The notes beneath the pieces were generated by a model. The model searched no databases, was not told the DNA's origin, and worked only from the letters and a program-made list of their open reading frames with translations. The position numbers and the translations under genes are program-made. From JBBQXY01 sp051004815 (GTDB taxonomy: Bacteria > Chloroflexota > Ktedonobacteria > Ktedonobacterales > Ktedonobacteraceae), in contig JBPCJY010000236.1 in assembly GCA_051004815.1 (NCBI GenBank), positions 28,530 to 92,529 of the forward strand: a stretch of DNA of 64,000 nt, in the 5' to 3' direction. Below, piece after piece: positions 51,381 to 59,670 of the stretch. Positions within the stretch are counted from its first letter, which is position 1. Each line of letters starts with the position of its first letter.

Positions 51381-52300
51381 TGCCAACACTACACCTGGGC
51401 ATCAATACCTGCTTTGCAGTAAAACGTTGGCCCGAGCCCGAGACCTGGTTAACAATTATCAAAGATGACTTGGGATTAGACTGCTGCCAGTTCAGCTTAG
51501 ACCTGGTAGACCCACTCCTGGACGAGGCTATAGTAGCAGCCTATGCCCAAAACGTTCGGCACTGTGCAGCAGAAAAGGGCGTCTTTCTTCATAGTACGTT
51601 CACCGGCCTGGCTGCCTATTCTTGGAGCCAGCTATTGCATCCAAACAAAGCCATGCGTGACGCTGCCATGCACTGGTATAGACGAGCCATTGAGTTTTCC
51701 GTGCGACTGGGAACACTCGGAACGGGAGGCCATATAGGAGCTTTGAGCGTCCAAGATGCCGCGAATGCCGCACGCAAACAGGCATTACAGCAAGAAATGT
51801 TCGAGCGCATGGAAGAACTTTCACGCTATGCCGCCCAACGAGGATTGCGGTTCCTCCTATTTGAGAATATGGCGGTAGAACGCGAATGGGGATACTGTAT
51901 CGAAGAGGCCCAACTGCTGGAACAACGTGCTGTTAGTGGAGGGGTCCCGCTAACGCTTTGCCTCGATGTCGGACACCCCTGTGCGCTCCATACCAGAACA
52001 AGCAGTGATGACTATCTCGTATGGTTGACGCAACCCTGGCAACATACCCCTGTGCTCCATTTACAGCAAACAGACCGCGGCGGAGATCATCACTGGCCTT
52101 TTACTGCCGCATACAACAGCCAGGGAATTGTACAACTGGAAAGTATCCTGGCTATCGTTCGCCATTGGAATGTAGATGATGTGTATCTCTTCCTCGAACC
52201 CATTCATCCTTTCGAGGCTGACGATGACACAGTCTTGGCTGATCTGCGCGAAAGTGTGCAGTACTGCCGAGAGCGCATCGCGCAAATTCAGGCCAATTAA
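51380..52300 (+). CDS. Sugar phosphate isomerase/epimerase (AP endonuclease 2-like TIM barrel)
   Basis: A 306-residue TIM-barrel protein of the xylose isomerase-like superfamily. Metal-site residues are visible: Glu in LLFENMAVERE, Asp and His in LCLDVGHPCALHTR, a His in LHLQQTDRGGDHHWPF and Glu in VYLFLEPIHPFEAD. This arrangement is like that of epimerases acting on ketose phosphates, including erythrulose-phosphate isomerases/epimerases found beside FGGY kinases. It probably acts on the kinase product. Last gene of the operon; the next gene is on the opposite strand 21 bases away. Confidence 0.82.
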   Translation: MPTLHLGINTCFAVKRWPEPETWLTIIKDDLGLDCCQFSLDLVDPLLDEAIVAAYAQNVRHCAAEKGVFLHSTFTGLAAYSWSQLLHPNKAMRDAAMHWYRRAIEFSVRLGTLGTGGHIGALSVQDAANAARKQALQQEMFERMEELSRYAAQRGLRFLLFENMAVEREWGYCIEEAQLLEQRAVSGGVPLTLCLDVGHPCALHTRTSSDDYLVWLTQPWQHTPVLHLQQTDRGGDHHWPFTAAYNSQGIVQLESILAIVRHWNVDDVYLFLEPIHPFEADDDTVLADLRESVQYCRERIAQIQAN

Positions 52301-52321
52301 AGAGAAATTTCCTCGCCACTT

Positions 52322-53629
52322 TTATGTATGAGGAGCGTGCCAACGTTCCATGTGTTCGGCATGCGTTTGCAGGTAGGCACCTGGCTCGAAAAACTGATCG
52401 TAAAATTCCAGTTCGAGGTGCTGTGCTTGCGCGTAAATACGCAATAGTATCGTTGGATAGCGCACTGGGAAACGACCATACGTGCTATAAATGTGCTGGG
52501 CCATCTCGCCGATACAGTCAATCTGGGCCGCAGTATAAGGTTGGACTGTCGCCTTGACTTCACTGCTTTGCCGGAACGGGCCAGCACTGTTTGGATCATA
52601 CGTCCCGCCTGAGCCGAACTTGCGCTCAGCCAACTTGTGAGTTGCCTCGTACATATCCGCGACATATGGTGGACAAACTGACTCATAGTATCCATCAAGC
52701 CCAATCGGATTCGGGAATAGCCAATCTTCGCGTCTGACAAAGCGGAAGCCCAGGCCGGGAACCCCTTCATCAGCAAAGGCACCCAACACACTATACGGGT
52801 AAATGCCGGAATACATCCATCCTCCAAGGCCAATCGCTTGCAACATTAGCACGATGTTCTGGCAAATCAACGCTAGCTCCATCGCGACTGTCGAATATGC
52901 CACCTGCTCAATATGAGAAAGGGCAAAACGCATCTCTGGCACATCTTTGATGATCCCTGTACGAATAAACGGCTCAAGCTTCCCGCCCAGGCAGCCACTG
53001 TAGTCGTCGTAGAGGGTATAGCCATTGGTGACATACATGGCAAGTAGAGCGAGTAGCTGCTCTCCAACATCCCCAACAGGCATGAAGAGGGTTGTGCCAG
53101 GCCGATTGCTATTCCAAAGATTGTGTTCATCGAAATGGGGTGGTTCTGCCGGTAAGCTCAATCGCTGATTGCTTAGCTGGCAGGTAGCGGCCTGGGAGAT
53201 ACCAATGATGCGCGAAATATCGTCGCCGCCCTCGAATTCACGCAATCGTTCGGGAGTCAGGTCACGCGTGCGCGTAAGATATATACCCGTATCATCGGTA
53301 TAAAAGAGTTCGGTAGTGCAGATGGTAGCCGCAGAGGGAGTTGTGCGACCAGTGAGGCGAAGACTATAGTTACTCAAACTCTCAGGTTCATTGATGGTAA
53401 ATGGAATGCCGAAGTTCCAACCCGTGACTCCTGTCGCGACCCCAACCAGCAAAGCCCTTTCCAGATTGCTCAGAGGTAGCGGCTCATGGCGCGATGTGTA
53501 GGCCAGTGGCCCACTCGGGATTGACATACCATAGCCAAAACGACGTGAACGCCGTCCCAGAATTCCACCAACTAATGGAAAGTCGAGTACCTGTCGCAAA
53601 CGCGGGTCGCTGGCATGTCTATCACTCAT
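52322..53629 (-). CDS. Uncharacterised nitroreductase-like protein
   Basis: A 435-residue protein. The segments GRRSRRFGYGMSIPSGPLAY, PLPLSNLERALLVGVATGVTGWNFGIPF, NYSLRLTGRTTPSAA and ELFYTDDTGIYLTR recall nitroreductase-fold proteins with an N-terminal flavin-binding stretch (paired Arg) and helix ALL-x-x-AxxTG. IVLMLQAIGLGGWMYSG also fits the nitroreductase pattern of a late hydrophobic helix. I know no function. ATG 53629 follows GAGG; the frame could also begin at 53641. It ends convergently with the TIM-barrel isomerase gene and is divergent from a broken MFS gene. Confidence 0.6.
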   Translation of the reverse strand: MSDRHASDPRLRQVLDFPLVGGILGRRSRRFGYGMSIPSGPLAYTSRHEPLPLSNLERALLVGVATGVTGWNFGIPFTINEPESLSNYSLRLTGRTTPSAATICTTELFYTDDTGIYLTRTRDLTPERLREFEGGDDISRIIGISQAATCQLSNQRLSLPAEPPHFDEHNLWNSNRPGTTLFMPVGDVGEQLLALLAMYVTNGYTLYDDYSGCLGGKLEPFIRTGIIKDVPEMRFALSHIEQVAYSTVAMELALICQNIVLMLQAIGLGGWMYSGIYPYSVLGAFADEGVPGLGFRFVRREDWLFPNPIGLDGYYESVCPPYVADMYEATHKLAERKFGSGGTYDPNSAGPFRQSSEVKATVQPYTAAQIDCIGEMAQHIYSTYGRFPVRYPTILLRIYAQAQHLELEFYDQFFEPGAYLQTHAEHMERWHAPHT

Positions 53630-53715
53630 GAAAGACCTCATTTAAATAAATGCATATAAGTGCATACATTTTCACGGATAACATGTCGCTAGTATAGCAT
53701 AAACAGGATTTCATT

Positions 53716-54306
53716 GTGCTAAGTACCTTCTACCATATCTCAGCGGAGAGTACAGGCCTGTACCTGATCCCTATCGCAATAGGCAATGTGCTGGGTCCGA
53801 TGACTATCGGACGGCTGTTTGATACCATTGGACGTCGCAAAATGATCAGCTTCACTTATATCATTTCAGGTATTCTGCAGGCTATTACCGGGTGGATGTT
53901 TATGCAGGGAATGCTCAATGCCGTGACACAAACTATCTGCTGGTCAATCATTTTCTTCTTCGCATCAGCGGGTGCAAGTTCGGCATACCTGACCGTCAGT
54001 GAAATTTTCCCATTGGAGACGCGTGCGCTCGCTATCGCATTCTTCTACGCGATTGGTACAGCAGCAGGAGCAGTCGCACCAACCATCTTTGGCCTGCTCA
54101 TCCAGTCTGGCAAAGCAACAAACGTTTTCTACGGCGACTTGTTCGGTGCGCTGTTGATGGCGGCGGCAGGTATTGTGGCAATCTTCTTCGGCATCAACGC
54201 TGAGCGTCAATCACTGGAGAGCGTAGCACGACCACTCTCATTTGTTGATGAAGAGGAAACCGACTCAGAAAACGTGGCTGGCTCTAAGGCTGCGGTCTCC
54301 AGATAG
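53716..54306 (+). pseudogene. MFS transporter, C-terminal half only
   Basis: The 196-codon frame carries the second half of a sugar-porter-type MFS transporter: the inter-helix motif GRLFDTIGRRKM, then helices from MISFTYIISGILQAITGWMF to LLMAAAGIVAIFFG, and the PLETRALAIAFFYAIGTAAGA block. A complete member would have about 450-500 residues and twelve helices; only five or six are here. The frame is closed upstream by a TAG at 53695-53697, and the DNA before it does not continue the transporter. There is no clear ribosome site for GTG 53716. Most likely a 5'-deleted gene; a functional half-size protein is less likely. Confidence 0.65.
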
Positions 54307-54337
54307 TTCAGATAGATAAACGTTAGTTCTCTATTCT

Positions 54338-54394
54338 AAAGTACTGTGGAGCAGTTGCAAATTCCTTCTTTGCACCTGCTCCACAGTACTTTTT
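54338..54394 (+). terminator. Rho-independent terminator after the MFS fragment
   Basis: AAAGTACTGTGGAGCAG pairs perfectly with CTGCTCCACAGTACTTT. An inner TGCAAA/TTTGCA extends the stem, and a T run (54388-54394) ends it. It follows the MFS remnant by 31 bases, so transcripts still end here. Confidence 0.8.
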
Positions 54395-54402
54395 CATAAA
54401 AT

Positions 54403-54431
54403 TTGCCTTCTTATCAAAAATAGTGTATACT
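54403..54431 (+). promoter_or_regulatory. Strong sigma-70-like promoter without an immediate gene
   Basis: TTGCCT (54403-54408), a 17-base spacer and TATACT (54426-54431) directly follow the terminator. The next gene I accept starts at 54769, more than 330 bases away. The stretch 54440-54768 contains no open frame I can support, so a long leader or a small RNA is possible. Confidence 0.5.
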
Positions 54432-54768
54432 TAGAGCGTCTTCTACTTTCTCTCGGAACCATATCCCTCGCAAGCAACGGCACTCAAAACACTTCTCCAG
54501 CATGAGAGTGCCACGACTCACATGTTTTCGCATTCATATTTCTCTTCCTGAGAGCGTGTTTTCTGGGAGTTGGTTCAATTGGGTTTATACCGCTTGTGCC
54601 GAGCCTCCCTCTCATACCTCGAGCAGAGATAAGCAACGTCGATCTAGAAGGCAAGTTTGTCACTCACGAGAACAGCAGTGATAAATGGGTGGATTGGAGA
54701 GCGGATGGCCTTTTTCCTCGCGTCAGCAGGGAAACAGTCGCATATTTCTGGCAGTAAAGGAGAACATT

Positions 54769-54900
54769 GTGCAAGCGTTTATACCTGTGTTTCTCGGCAT
54801 CGGCGTCTTTGTATGCGCTTTTGGCTATATGACATATCGGAACAACGCCGCAAAGCGGACGCGGGAGAAGAGACGGAACCAATACAACGATAGAGTCTAA
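54769..54900 (+). CDS. Small single-helix membrane protein
   Basis: A 43-residue protein starting at GTG 54769, seven bases after AAAGGAG. It has one membrane helix (FIPVFLGIGVFVCAFGYMTY) and a basic tail NNAAKRTREKRRNQYNDRV. Longer in-frame starts upstream (54685) add residues that look untranslated. It has the pattern of small single-helix membrane proteins; no family is recognised. It precedes the pentapeptide-repeat gene by 81 bases. Confidence 0.5.
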   Translation: MQAFIPVFLGIGVFVCAFGYMTYRNNAAKRTREKRRNQYNDRV

Positions 54901-54981
54901 AGAAAGAAACAGTTCATACAGGACTCTCTCCTGTGTATAGCAATAAAAGTACCATACCAACAAATTAAGGGAGCGAACCAA

Positions 54982-55476
54982 ATGGCGAGACAAAATCCTT
55001 TTGATCTTCTTGCGTCAGGAAAAATTTCCTGGGATAAGTGGCGCAAAGAATTTCCTGACGTGCAAGCTTCAGAACCAGACCTGCACAAAGCAGACCTGCA
55101 TGGAGCCGTTCTCCACGAGGCAGACCTTCACGGTGCTGATCTTACCGAGGCCAATCTACAGGATGCCGATCTGAGTGAAGCAAACTTACGTGAAGCTGAC
55201 CTGCGCAATGCCAACCTACAAAATGCCAATTTGAGCGGTGCCAATTTCATGAAAGCACGCCTCAACTGGACAGATTTACGGAATGCCGACCTCTCCCATG
55301 CGAACCTGGCAGGAGCAGATATGAGTGGAACCGATCTGCGCGGCGCGAACTTGGAGGGAGCAATCCTTGACAAAACGAAATTCGATGAGCTAGCCATGTC
55401 CAGAATAACCCTCAGTGCAGAAGACCTCAATAAGGTCGATGTACGTAGATCCATGCGTTCTGAAACAAAAGCATGA
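54982..55476 (+). CDS. Pentapeptide repeat protein
   Basis: A 164-residue protein. After a 25-residue helical lead (LLASGKISWDKWRKEFPDVQ), residues 32 to about 135 are some twenty pentapeptide units of the A-D/N-L-x-x form, for example ADLHGADLTEANLQDADLSE. They should fold as a right-handed quadrilateral beta-helix. There is no signal peptide or membrane segment, so it is cytoplasmic. Some such proteins mimic DNA and shield gyrase, but the sequence does not show whether this one does. ATG 54982 is preceded by AAGGGAG. Confidence 0.85.
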   Translation: MARQNPFDLLASGKISWDKWRKEFPDVQASEPDLHKADLHGAVLHEADLHGADLTEANLQDADLSEANLREADLRNANLQNANLSGANFMKARLNWTDLRNADLSHANLAGADMSGTDLRGANLEGAILDKTKFDELAMSRITLSAEDLNKVDVRRSMRSETKA

Positions 55477-55618
55477 GCAGCGTCGCAAAGCCCGCTTTTG
55501 TAGCTAATACTTGGCATGTAGGGATTGTAGGGACGATCACAAAGGTCGTCCTCTCCGTAATAAGCAAGCAAACACCACTATAACCACCGCGCAAAGTAAC
55601 AGCAGGAGTACCGCAATA

Positions 55619-55834
55619 ATGGAAGATCGCTACTATGTTCAACGCCTCACGGAGCAGATTTACTTAGTCCGTGAACGTCTGTCTGCCGAAGAAGGGCCGG
55701 GACCTAATGACCGCATTATCCGCTCCTTCGATGTCCGACATGATGCATACACATATGCCGATAGTGTAAATACCGTACAAAGAAAACTCGACGAACAAGA
55801 TGGCCACTGGGCGCAGCACGCTCACGCGGTCTAA
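55619..55834 (+). CDS. Small hypothetical protein
   Basis: A 71-residue acidic protein beginning EDRYYVQRLTEQIYLVRERL, with a DRIIRSFDVRHDAYTYADSV middle and VQRKLDEQDGHWAQ end. AGGAG lies ten bases before ATG 55619; the frame upstream to 55511 is low-complexity and unlikely. No domain is recognised. It is 17 bases before another small gene, so the two probably share a transcript. Confidence 0.6.
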   Translation: MEDRYYVQRLTEQIYLVRERLSAEEGPGPNDRIIRSFDVRHDAYTYADSVNTVQRKLDEQDGHWAQHAHAV

Positions 55835-55851
55835 GAAAGAGAGATAAAGCC

Positions 55852-56043
55852 ATGGAAACGAATATCGACGGAACCTATTTTCAGGAAGGGGATCATGTGC
55901 GGCTCAAGCGGACAGGAGAGACAGGGAGAATCAATGCTGTTGATGGGGGCGTCGTGTATGTACTTCTAGATAAAACCAACGAGACGAAACTCTTTTCTGC
56001 CTATGTTGATGAAGATGCTTCTATTGAGCTTGTCATTGCATAA
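55852..56043 (+). CDS. Small hypothetical protein with SH3/KOW-like pattern
   Basis: A 63-residue protein: FQEGDHVRLKRTGETGRINAV followed by DGGVVYVLLDK. The G-D-x-V-x-L-K-x-T-G-E-x-G-x-I spacing is that of small beta-barrel KOW/SH3-type domains, which often bind RNA or protein. No specific function can be given. It follows the 71-residue gene with a 17-base gap containing AAGAAAGAGAG. Confidence 0.6.
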   Translation: METNIDGTYFQEGDHVRLKRTGETGRINAVDGGVVYVLLDKTNETKLFSAYVDEDASIELVIA

Positions 56044-56159
56044 ACCTGGAAAACTCCTTCTCTTTGAAGTACCCGAAAAGAGAGGACACTGACAGGTGTA
56101 TTAAATGCCTATTTGACCCACTTAGAAGATATTGGAATAAAACTTTGCGCATAATGTGT

Positions 56160-56165
56160 TATAAT
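56160..56165 (+). promoter_or_regulatory. -10 element before the RRM gene
   Basis: TATAAT at 56160-56165 lies 102 bases before the RRM start with no convincing -35. The resulting leader of roughly 95 bases would be typical for bacterial RRM and cold-induced genes. Confidence 0.35.
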
Positions 56166-56266
56166 GTGTATATGACATCAAAAAAGAATTGTATCGCTTC
56201 TGTGAGAAACGGTTTCTTCGAGCGTCAATGCATTGAGAGATGTCTGCACACAGGAGCATACCTATT

Positions 56267-56581
56267 ATGAGACTTTACGTTGGGGGACTCCCCTACCAAA
56301 CAACCGAACAAGATCTTCTCGATCTTTTCGCGCCAACCGGCGAAGTTGCTTCGGCAACCGTCATCACTGATCGCGACTCAGGCCGCAGCAAAGGCTTTGG
56401 CTTTGTCGAGATGAGCAACGACCAAGAGGCCCGTACAGCCATTGAGAAGCTGAATGGTACCATGCTTGGTGATCGCACCATCACAGTCAACGAGGCACGC
56501 GAGCGTCAAACCGGTGGAAACCGCGGAGGCCAGGGAGGAAATCGGCGCCCAAACAATAACTATCGGAGCGACCGCTATTAA
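56267..56581 (+). CDS. Single-RRM RNA-binding protein
   Basis: A 104-residue RNA-binding protein with one RRM. RNP2 is LYVGGL at residues 3-8 and RNP1 is KGFGFVEM at about 43-50, with the aromatic residues intact. The C-terminal tail is Gly/Asn/Arg-rich (GGNRGGQGGNRRPNNN). Bacterial members of this type are often cold-induced RNA chaperones. ATG 56267 starts the RRM directly and follows ACAGGAG. It is followed by a 31-pair hairpin. Confidence 0.9.
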   Translation: MRLYVGGLPYQTTEQDLLDLFAPTGEVASATVITDRDSGRSKGFGFVEMSNDQEARTAIEKLNGTMLGDRTITVNEARERQTGGNRGGQGGNRRPNNNYRSDRY

Positions 56582-56591
56582 TCCTACAGTT

Positions 56592-56657
56592 CGCAGGAAG
56601 TGAAGCAAAGACAGGGTTAGTCAATCGACTAGCCCTGTCTTTGCTTCACTTCCTGCG
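56592..56657. terminator. 31-base-pair hairpin between convergent genes
   Basis: Arms 56592-56622 and 56627-56657 pair over 31 bases with one G-U and a four-base AATC loop. It lies between the RRM gene and the convergent beta-propeller gene and has no T run. The stem is much longer than normal terminators. Confidence 0.7.
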
Positions 56658-56678
56658 ATTACATAGCTATTGACAGGC

Positions 56679-58430
56679 TTAGGACACAATAGTGACTATC
56701 ACCTGACCATTGGGCTGTGGCAGATACCCCTCGTAATGCCACAAGAACACCCCATTGGCGGCACTATAGGCATAGATGCCGGAGCCTCGCCCCGAAACGT
56801 AGATGATGCCATTTTGCACATCATCAATAAACGGGTATTTACCAACTACAGGTACTGACCACTTCGTAGAACCATCAGGATTGAGCACACCTAACGTCGT
56901 ATCAGTAATGTTGTACAACACACCATTAATGACAACAGAACCAGCATTCGATAGCGTTTTATGTGCCTCAATAGAGCCATTGGCTGGATTCAAGGTGTAC
57001 CATACACTGTCATAAGACATGACGTATACTTTGCCGCTTAACATTAGTGGGCCATTAATATACCCACGCATCTTCACCGTCACCCACTTCTGTACCCCTG
57101 TTTGAGCATCAAACGCGTAGATGTAAGTATCCGGGTTCGTCACGCTGCCATAGCCTGGTACAAAGGCCGTGAGGTATATCGTACCGGTAGCAATCGCTGG
57201 AGCCTGGTTGATGTTCAGTTCTTTACTAAAACTGTGTGTCCAGCGTGCTTTTCCGCTCTTCGTCTCAAGAGCAAAAAGGCGATCAACGATTGACCCATAA
57301 GCAACACCATTAACGACCTGGATACTGGAAGGATCAACGATGGAACCATTCCCATCGCTGGTAGTGGCCCATGCATTTCTTCCTGTATCATACGTCCAGA
57401 GTTGGCTACCGGTAGCAGCATCAAGGGCATAGACGATGCCGCTGCGTTGCACTACATAAGCGATACCATTAGCAATAGTTGGTGTTTCTATCATACCAAG
57501 ATCAATGGGAGAGGATTGTCCCATAGTTGGAGTGGGTACGGATTGCCCCGTGGTTGGAGTGGGTACGGCTACATTGCCAACGGGGGTGCCAGGTATGACC
57601 CTGGTAGGAAATTGCATGCCCCAGATTACCGAACCATCGGTCTCATTCAGTGCGTAGAGGTAGGATACTGAGCCGCTACTGGACTCGTGCGTCCAATCAG
57701 TCCCCGCCAGGTAGAGAATGCCATTCTGCTCGACGGTTCCATTCGATTGAAAGGCATTACAGAGTTTCTTGCTCCACACAACTTTTTTCGCGTGCGTGTT
57801 ATAGCGATAGAGAAGATTATCGCTCTGCTCATTAAAGGCAAAGATATATAATCCTGGCACGCTACTTGTACTCTGTCGCGGATGCGTTACCGTTGTATCA
57901 AGTGTGCATTTCCCGCCTGTAATTGGATGCGGCGGCTTCGGATGAGGTTTACCATCGCTGCCTGTATGGGTAGTATTGTGTGTGTTATTCTTTACATACG
58001 AAGGATTGCTCTGTCGCACCGTGTGCAAGACAAGGAGCATGCCCCCAACCAAAATCCCAATGAAGACAACGGCGGCTAGAATACCGAACCGTTGTATAAA
58101 TGCGCGTCTTTTGCGCAAGACTCGGTTACTATTAAGGGTTTGCAATTCTTGTGGTGTTTGTAATTCTCCCTGATATTCCTCCATAAAAATGAGTTGCCCT
58201 TTCTCCTGCGACGTCTGTTTCGCAAATTGGTGCTCTTCAACGATACGTTGCCACGCTCGTTCTAAAGTACGGGTATGCTGTTGGGAGTTCCTTGCATATA
58301 CTTGTCGTAAATGAGAGCTGACACGAGCGGCATCAGCGTTGGTTCCATTCTGTTGAGCAAGCCCTTGCGCGAGGGAATCGATCTGCTCATCCACTTCTTC
58401 CGGTGTAAAAAATTCGTTGTTACCTGTCAT
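56679..58430 (-). CDS. Membrane-anchored PQQ-type beta-propeller protein, probable sigma-factor partner
   Basis: A 583-residue protein. Residues 1 to about 125 are cytoplasmic and helical (FFTPEEVDEQIDSLAQGLAQ). One membrane helix follows (FGILAAVVFIGILVGGMLLVL), then a His/Pro-rich linker (KPHPKPPHPITGG). The outer part (about 185-580) is a beta-propeller of PQQ-like repeats with blade motifs such as YLYALNETDGSVIW, VYALDAATGSQLWTYDTG, LFALETKSGKARWTH and IYAFDAQTGVQKWV. No catalytic residues are evident. It starts 18 bases after the ECF sigma gene's stop with GGGGAGGA, so it likely regulates that sigma factor through its cytoplasmic part while sensing outside. Confidence 0.8.
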   Translation of the reverse strand: MTGNNEFFTPEEVDEQIDSLAQGLAQQNGTNADAARVSSHLRQVYARNSQQHTRTLERAWQRIVEEHQFAKQTSQEKGQLIFMEEYQGELQTPQELQTLNSNRVLRKRRAFIQRFGILAAVVFIGILVGGMLLVLHTVRQSNPSYVKNNTHNTTHTGSDGKPHPKPPHPITGGKCTLDTTVTHPRQSTSSVPGLYIFAFNEQSDNLLYRYNTHAKKVVWSKKLCNAFQSNGTVEQNGILYLAGTDWTHESSSGSVSYLYALNETDGSVIWGMQFPTRVIPGTPVGNVAVPTPTTGQSVPTPTMGQSSPIDLGMIETPTIANGIAYVVQRSGIVYALDAATGSQLWTYDTGRNAWATTSDGNGSIVDPSSIQVVNGVAYGSIVDRLFALETKSGKARWTHSFSKELNINQAPAIATGTIYLTAFVPGYGSVTNPDTYIYAFDAQTGVQKWVTVKMRGYINGPLMLSGKVYVMSYDSVWYTLNPANGSIEAHKTLSNAGSVVINGVLYNITDTTLGVLNPDGSTKWSVPVVGKYPFIDDVQNGIIYVSGRGSGIYAYSAANGVFLWHYEGYLPQPNGQVIVTIVS

Positions 58431-58447
58431 CTGTATGTTCCTCCCCT

Positions 58448-58984
58448 CTATGCCTTATAGATGCTCTTGAGAAGATTCAACGCCCGCGAAAGCATGACCT
58501 TTACCGCCCCTTCACGCTTGCCCAGCTGGGCAGCGATTTCGGAGCAGCGCATATCCTGACTAAAGCGGAGCCGTAATACCTCCTGTTGCAGTGCAGACAG
58601 GCTCTTGAGGTGGTTCCGTAAATCGTTATATTCTTCTTGCCGCAAGGCAAACTGTTCAGGATTGATGTCGTCATCGCCATTGACGCTCTCCGTGATGTGC
58701 TCCAATGTGATGCTCCGGCGGCGTGCGGAACGCCGATATGCATCAACCATCTTGTTGCGTGCCACGCGCCACAACCATGCCAGTTGAGCTTTCTCCGGCA
58801 ATATGGGAAACTGCTTGTGCTCTAAAGCCGCCAGAAAAACCTCCACCAGGATATCTTCCGCGTCTTCCGCCGATGACGTATGCTGTAGCAAATAGGACAG
58901 AATAGCGGGAGCATATTGCCGATATAACGCAGCCATGCTCACTATGTCCGCTTCACCAAGCATCGTATCTCTGTGTCGTTGCAT
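58448..58984 (-). CDS. ECF-type RNA polymerase sigma factor
   Basis: A 178-residue ECF sigma factor. Region 2 is ALYRQYAPAILSYLLQHTSS with AEDILVEVFLAALEH and WLWRVARNKMVDAYRR. A linker rich in acidic residues follows, then region 4: SALQQEVLRLRFSQDMRCSE-IAAQLGKREGAVKVMLSRAL. ATG 58984 is chosen because GAGGA lies seven bases upstream; the frame opens at 59014. It is co-transcribed with the propeller protein, so the pair resembles sigma/anti-sigma operons even though the partner lacks a recognisable zinc anti-sigma motif. Confidence 0.88.
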   Translation of the reverse strand: MQRHRDTMLGEADIVSMAALYRQYAPAILSYLLQHTSSAEDAEDILVEVFLAALEHKQFPILPEKAQLAWLWRVARNKMVDAYRRSARRRSITLEHITESVNGDDDINPEQFALRQEEYNDLRNHLKSLSALQQEVLRLRFSQDMRCSEIAAQLGKREGAVKVMLSRALNLLKSIYKA

Positions 58985-59116
58985 CACATTCCTCTGCTCT
59001 ATTTGAGATCTCATTGTATTGTTCGCTGAGCTGAGGGAAAAAGTAACATTGGAGGTTGGGGATAAAGGGAATAGGAATAATGGGGAGGAAAGCGATATGG
59101 AGAAAATACAAGAGGA

Positions 59117-59227
59117 ATCCTGGTTCCGGTAGATCAGGTTGGTACTACCAGAGCGAATCTTCGGCTAGTGCCAGCAAAGAACAATCAAGCTAAGAATGTG
59201 CGCTGGGCACAAGATTACGAGTTATAA
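59117..59227 (+). pseudogene. 3' fragment of a PD-(D/E)XK nuclease gene (broken tandem copy)
   Basis: Read from 59117, the DNA encodes ILVPVDQVGTTRANLRLVPA followed by KNNQ and a final AQDYEL and stop. This matches the last 35 or so residues of the intact gene just downstream (LVPVDQVGDAKANLRL to AEDYEL). The copy has no 5' part, and its end holds the ribosome site of the intact gene. It is the remnant of a tandem duplicate or of an older insertion. Confidence 0.75.
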
Positions 59228-59237
59228 GGAGAAGCAA

Positions 59238-59669
59238 ATGGGACTATTAGGCAAAGGTAAGCGGGATACCAATAGGATAGGAGAGATCAGCGAGTCCGCT
59301 ATTATCACCCGATTTTTACAGCTTGGCTATGTGGTCCTTATCCCTTATGGTGGAAATCAACGATATGATCTGGTGATTGAAGATAGCGAGGGGAAGTTCT
59401 GGCGCGTGCAATGTAAATCAGCCTCGATTGATGAAGGAAATACGGTTCTCCGGTTTGATACGGCCAATCACAATGTCACGGGGAAAAATAGGCAGAACAG
59501 ACACTATCGAGATCATTGTGAGTATTTTGCTGTTTACAACGAGAAGCTGAATAAGGTCTACCTTGTTCCAGTGGATCAGGTTGGCGACGCCAAGGCGAAT
59601 CTTCGACTGACTACGCCGAAGAACAAAAATCAGTATGGATACCGGATGGCAGAGGACTATGAATTATAA
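59238..59669 (+). CDS. PD-(D/E)XK endonuclease of the group I intron-associated type
   Basis: A 143-residue nuclease-fold protein. Seen: GEISESAIITRFLQLGYVVL with the first Glu, YGGNQRYDLVIEDSEGKFWRVQCKSA with the D-x(n)-Q-x-K variant of the PD-(D/E)XK site, then FDTANH and HYRDHCEYFAVYNE. This is the compact layout of PDDEXK_5, named from group I intron homing nucleases, though many members are free-standing. ATG 59238 follows AAGGAG; the ORF from 59196 starts in the preceding remnant. It ends one base before the convergent tRNA-Ile gene. Confidence 0.8.
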   Translation: MGLLGKGKRDTNRIGEISESAIITRFLQLGYVVLIPYGGNQRYDLVIEDSEGKFWRVQCKSASIDEGNTVLRFDTANHNVTGKNRQNRHYRDHCEYFAVYNEKLNKVYLVPVDQVGDAKANLRLTTPKNKNQYGYRMAEDYEL

Positions 59670-59670
59670 A

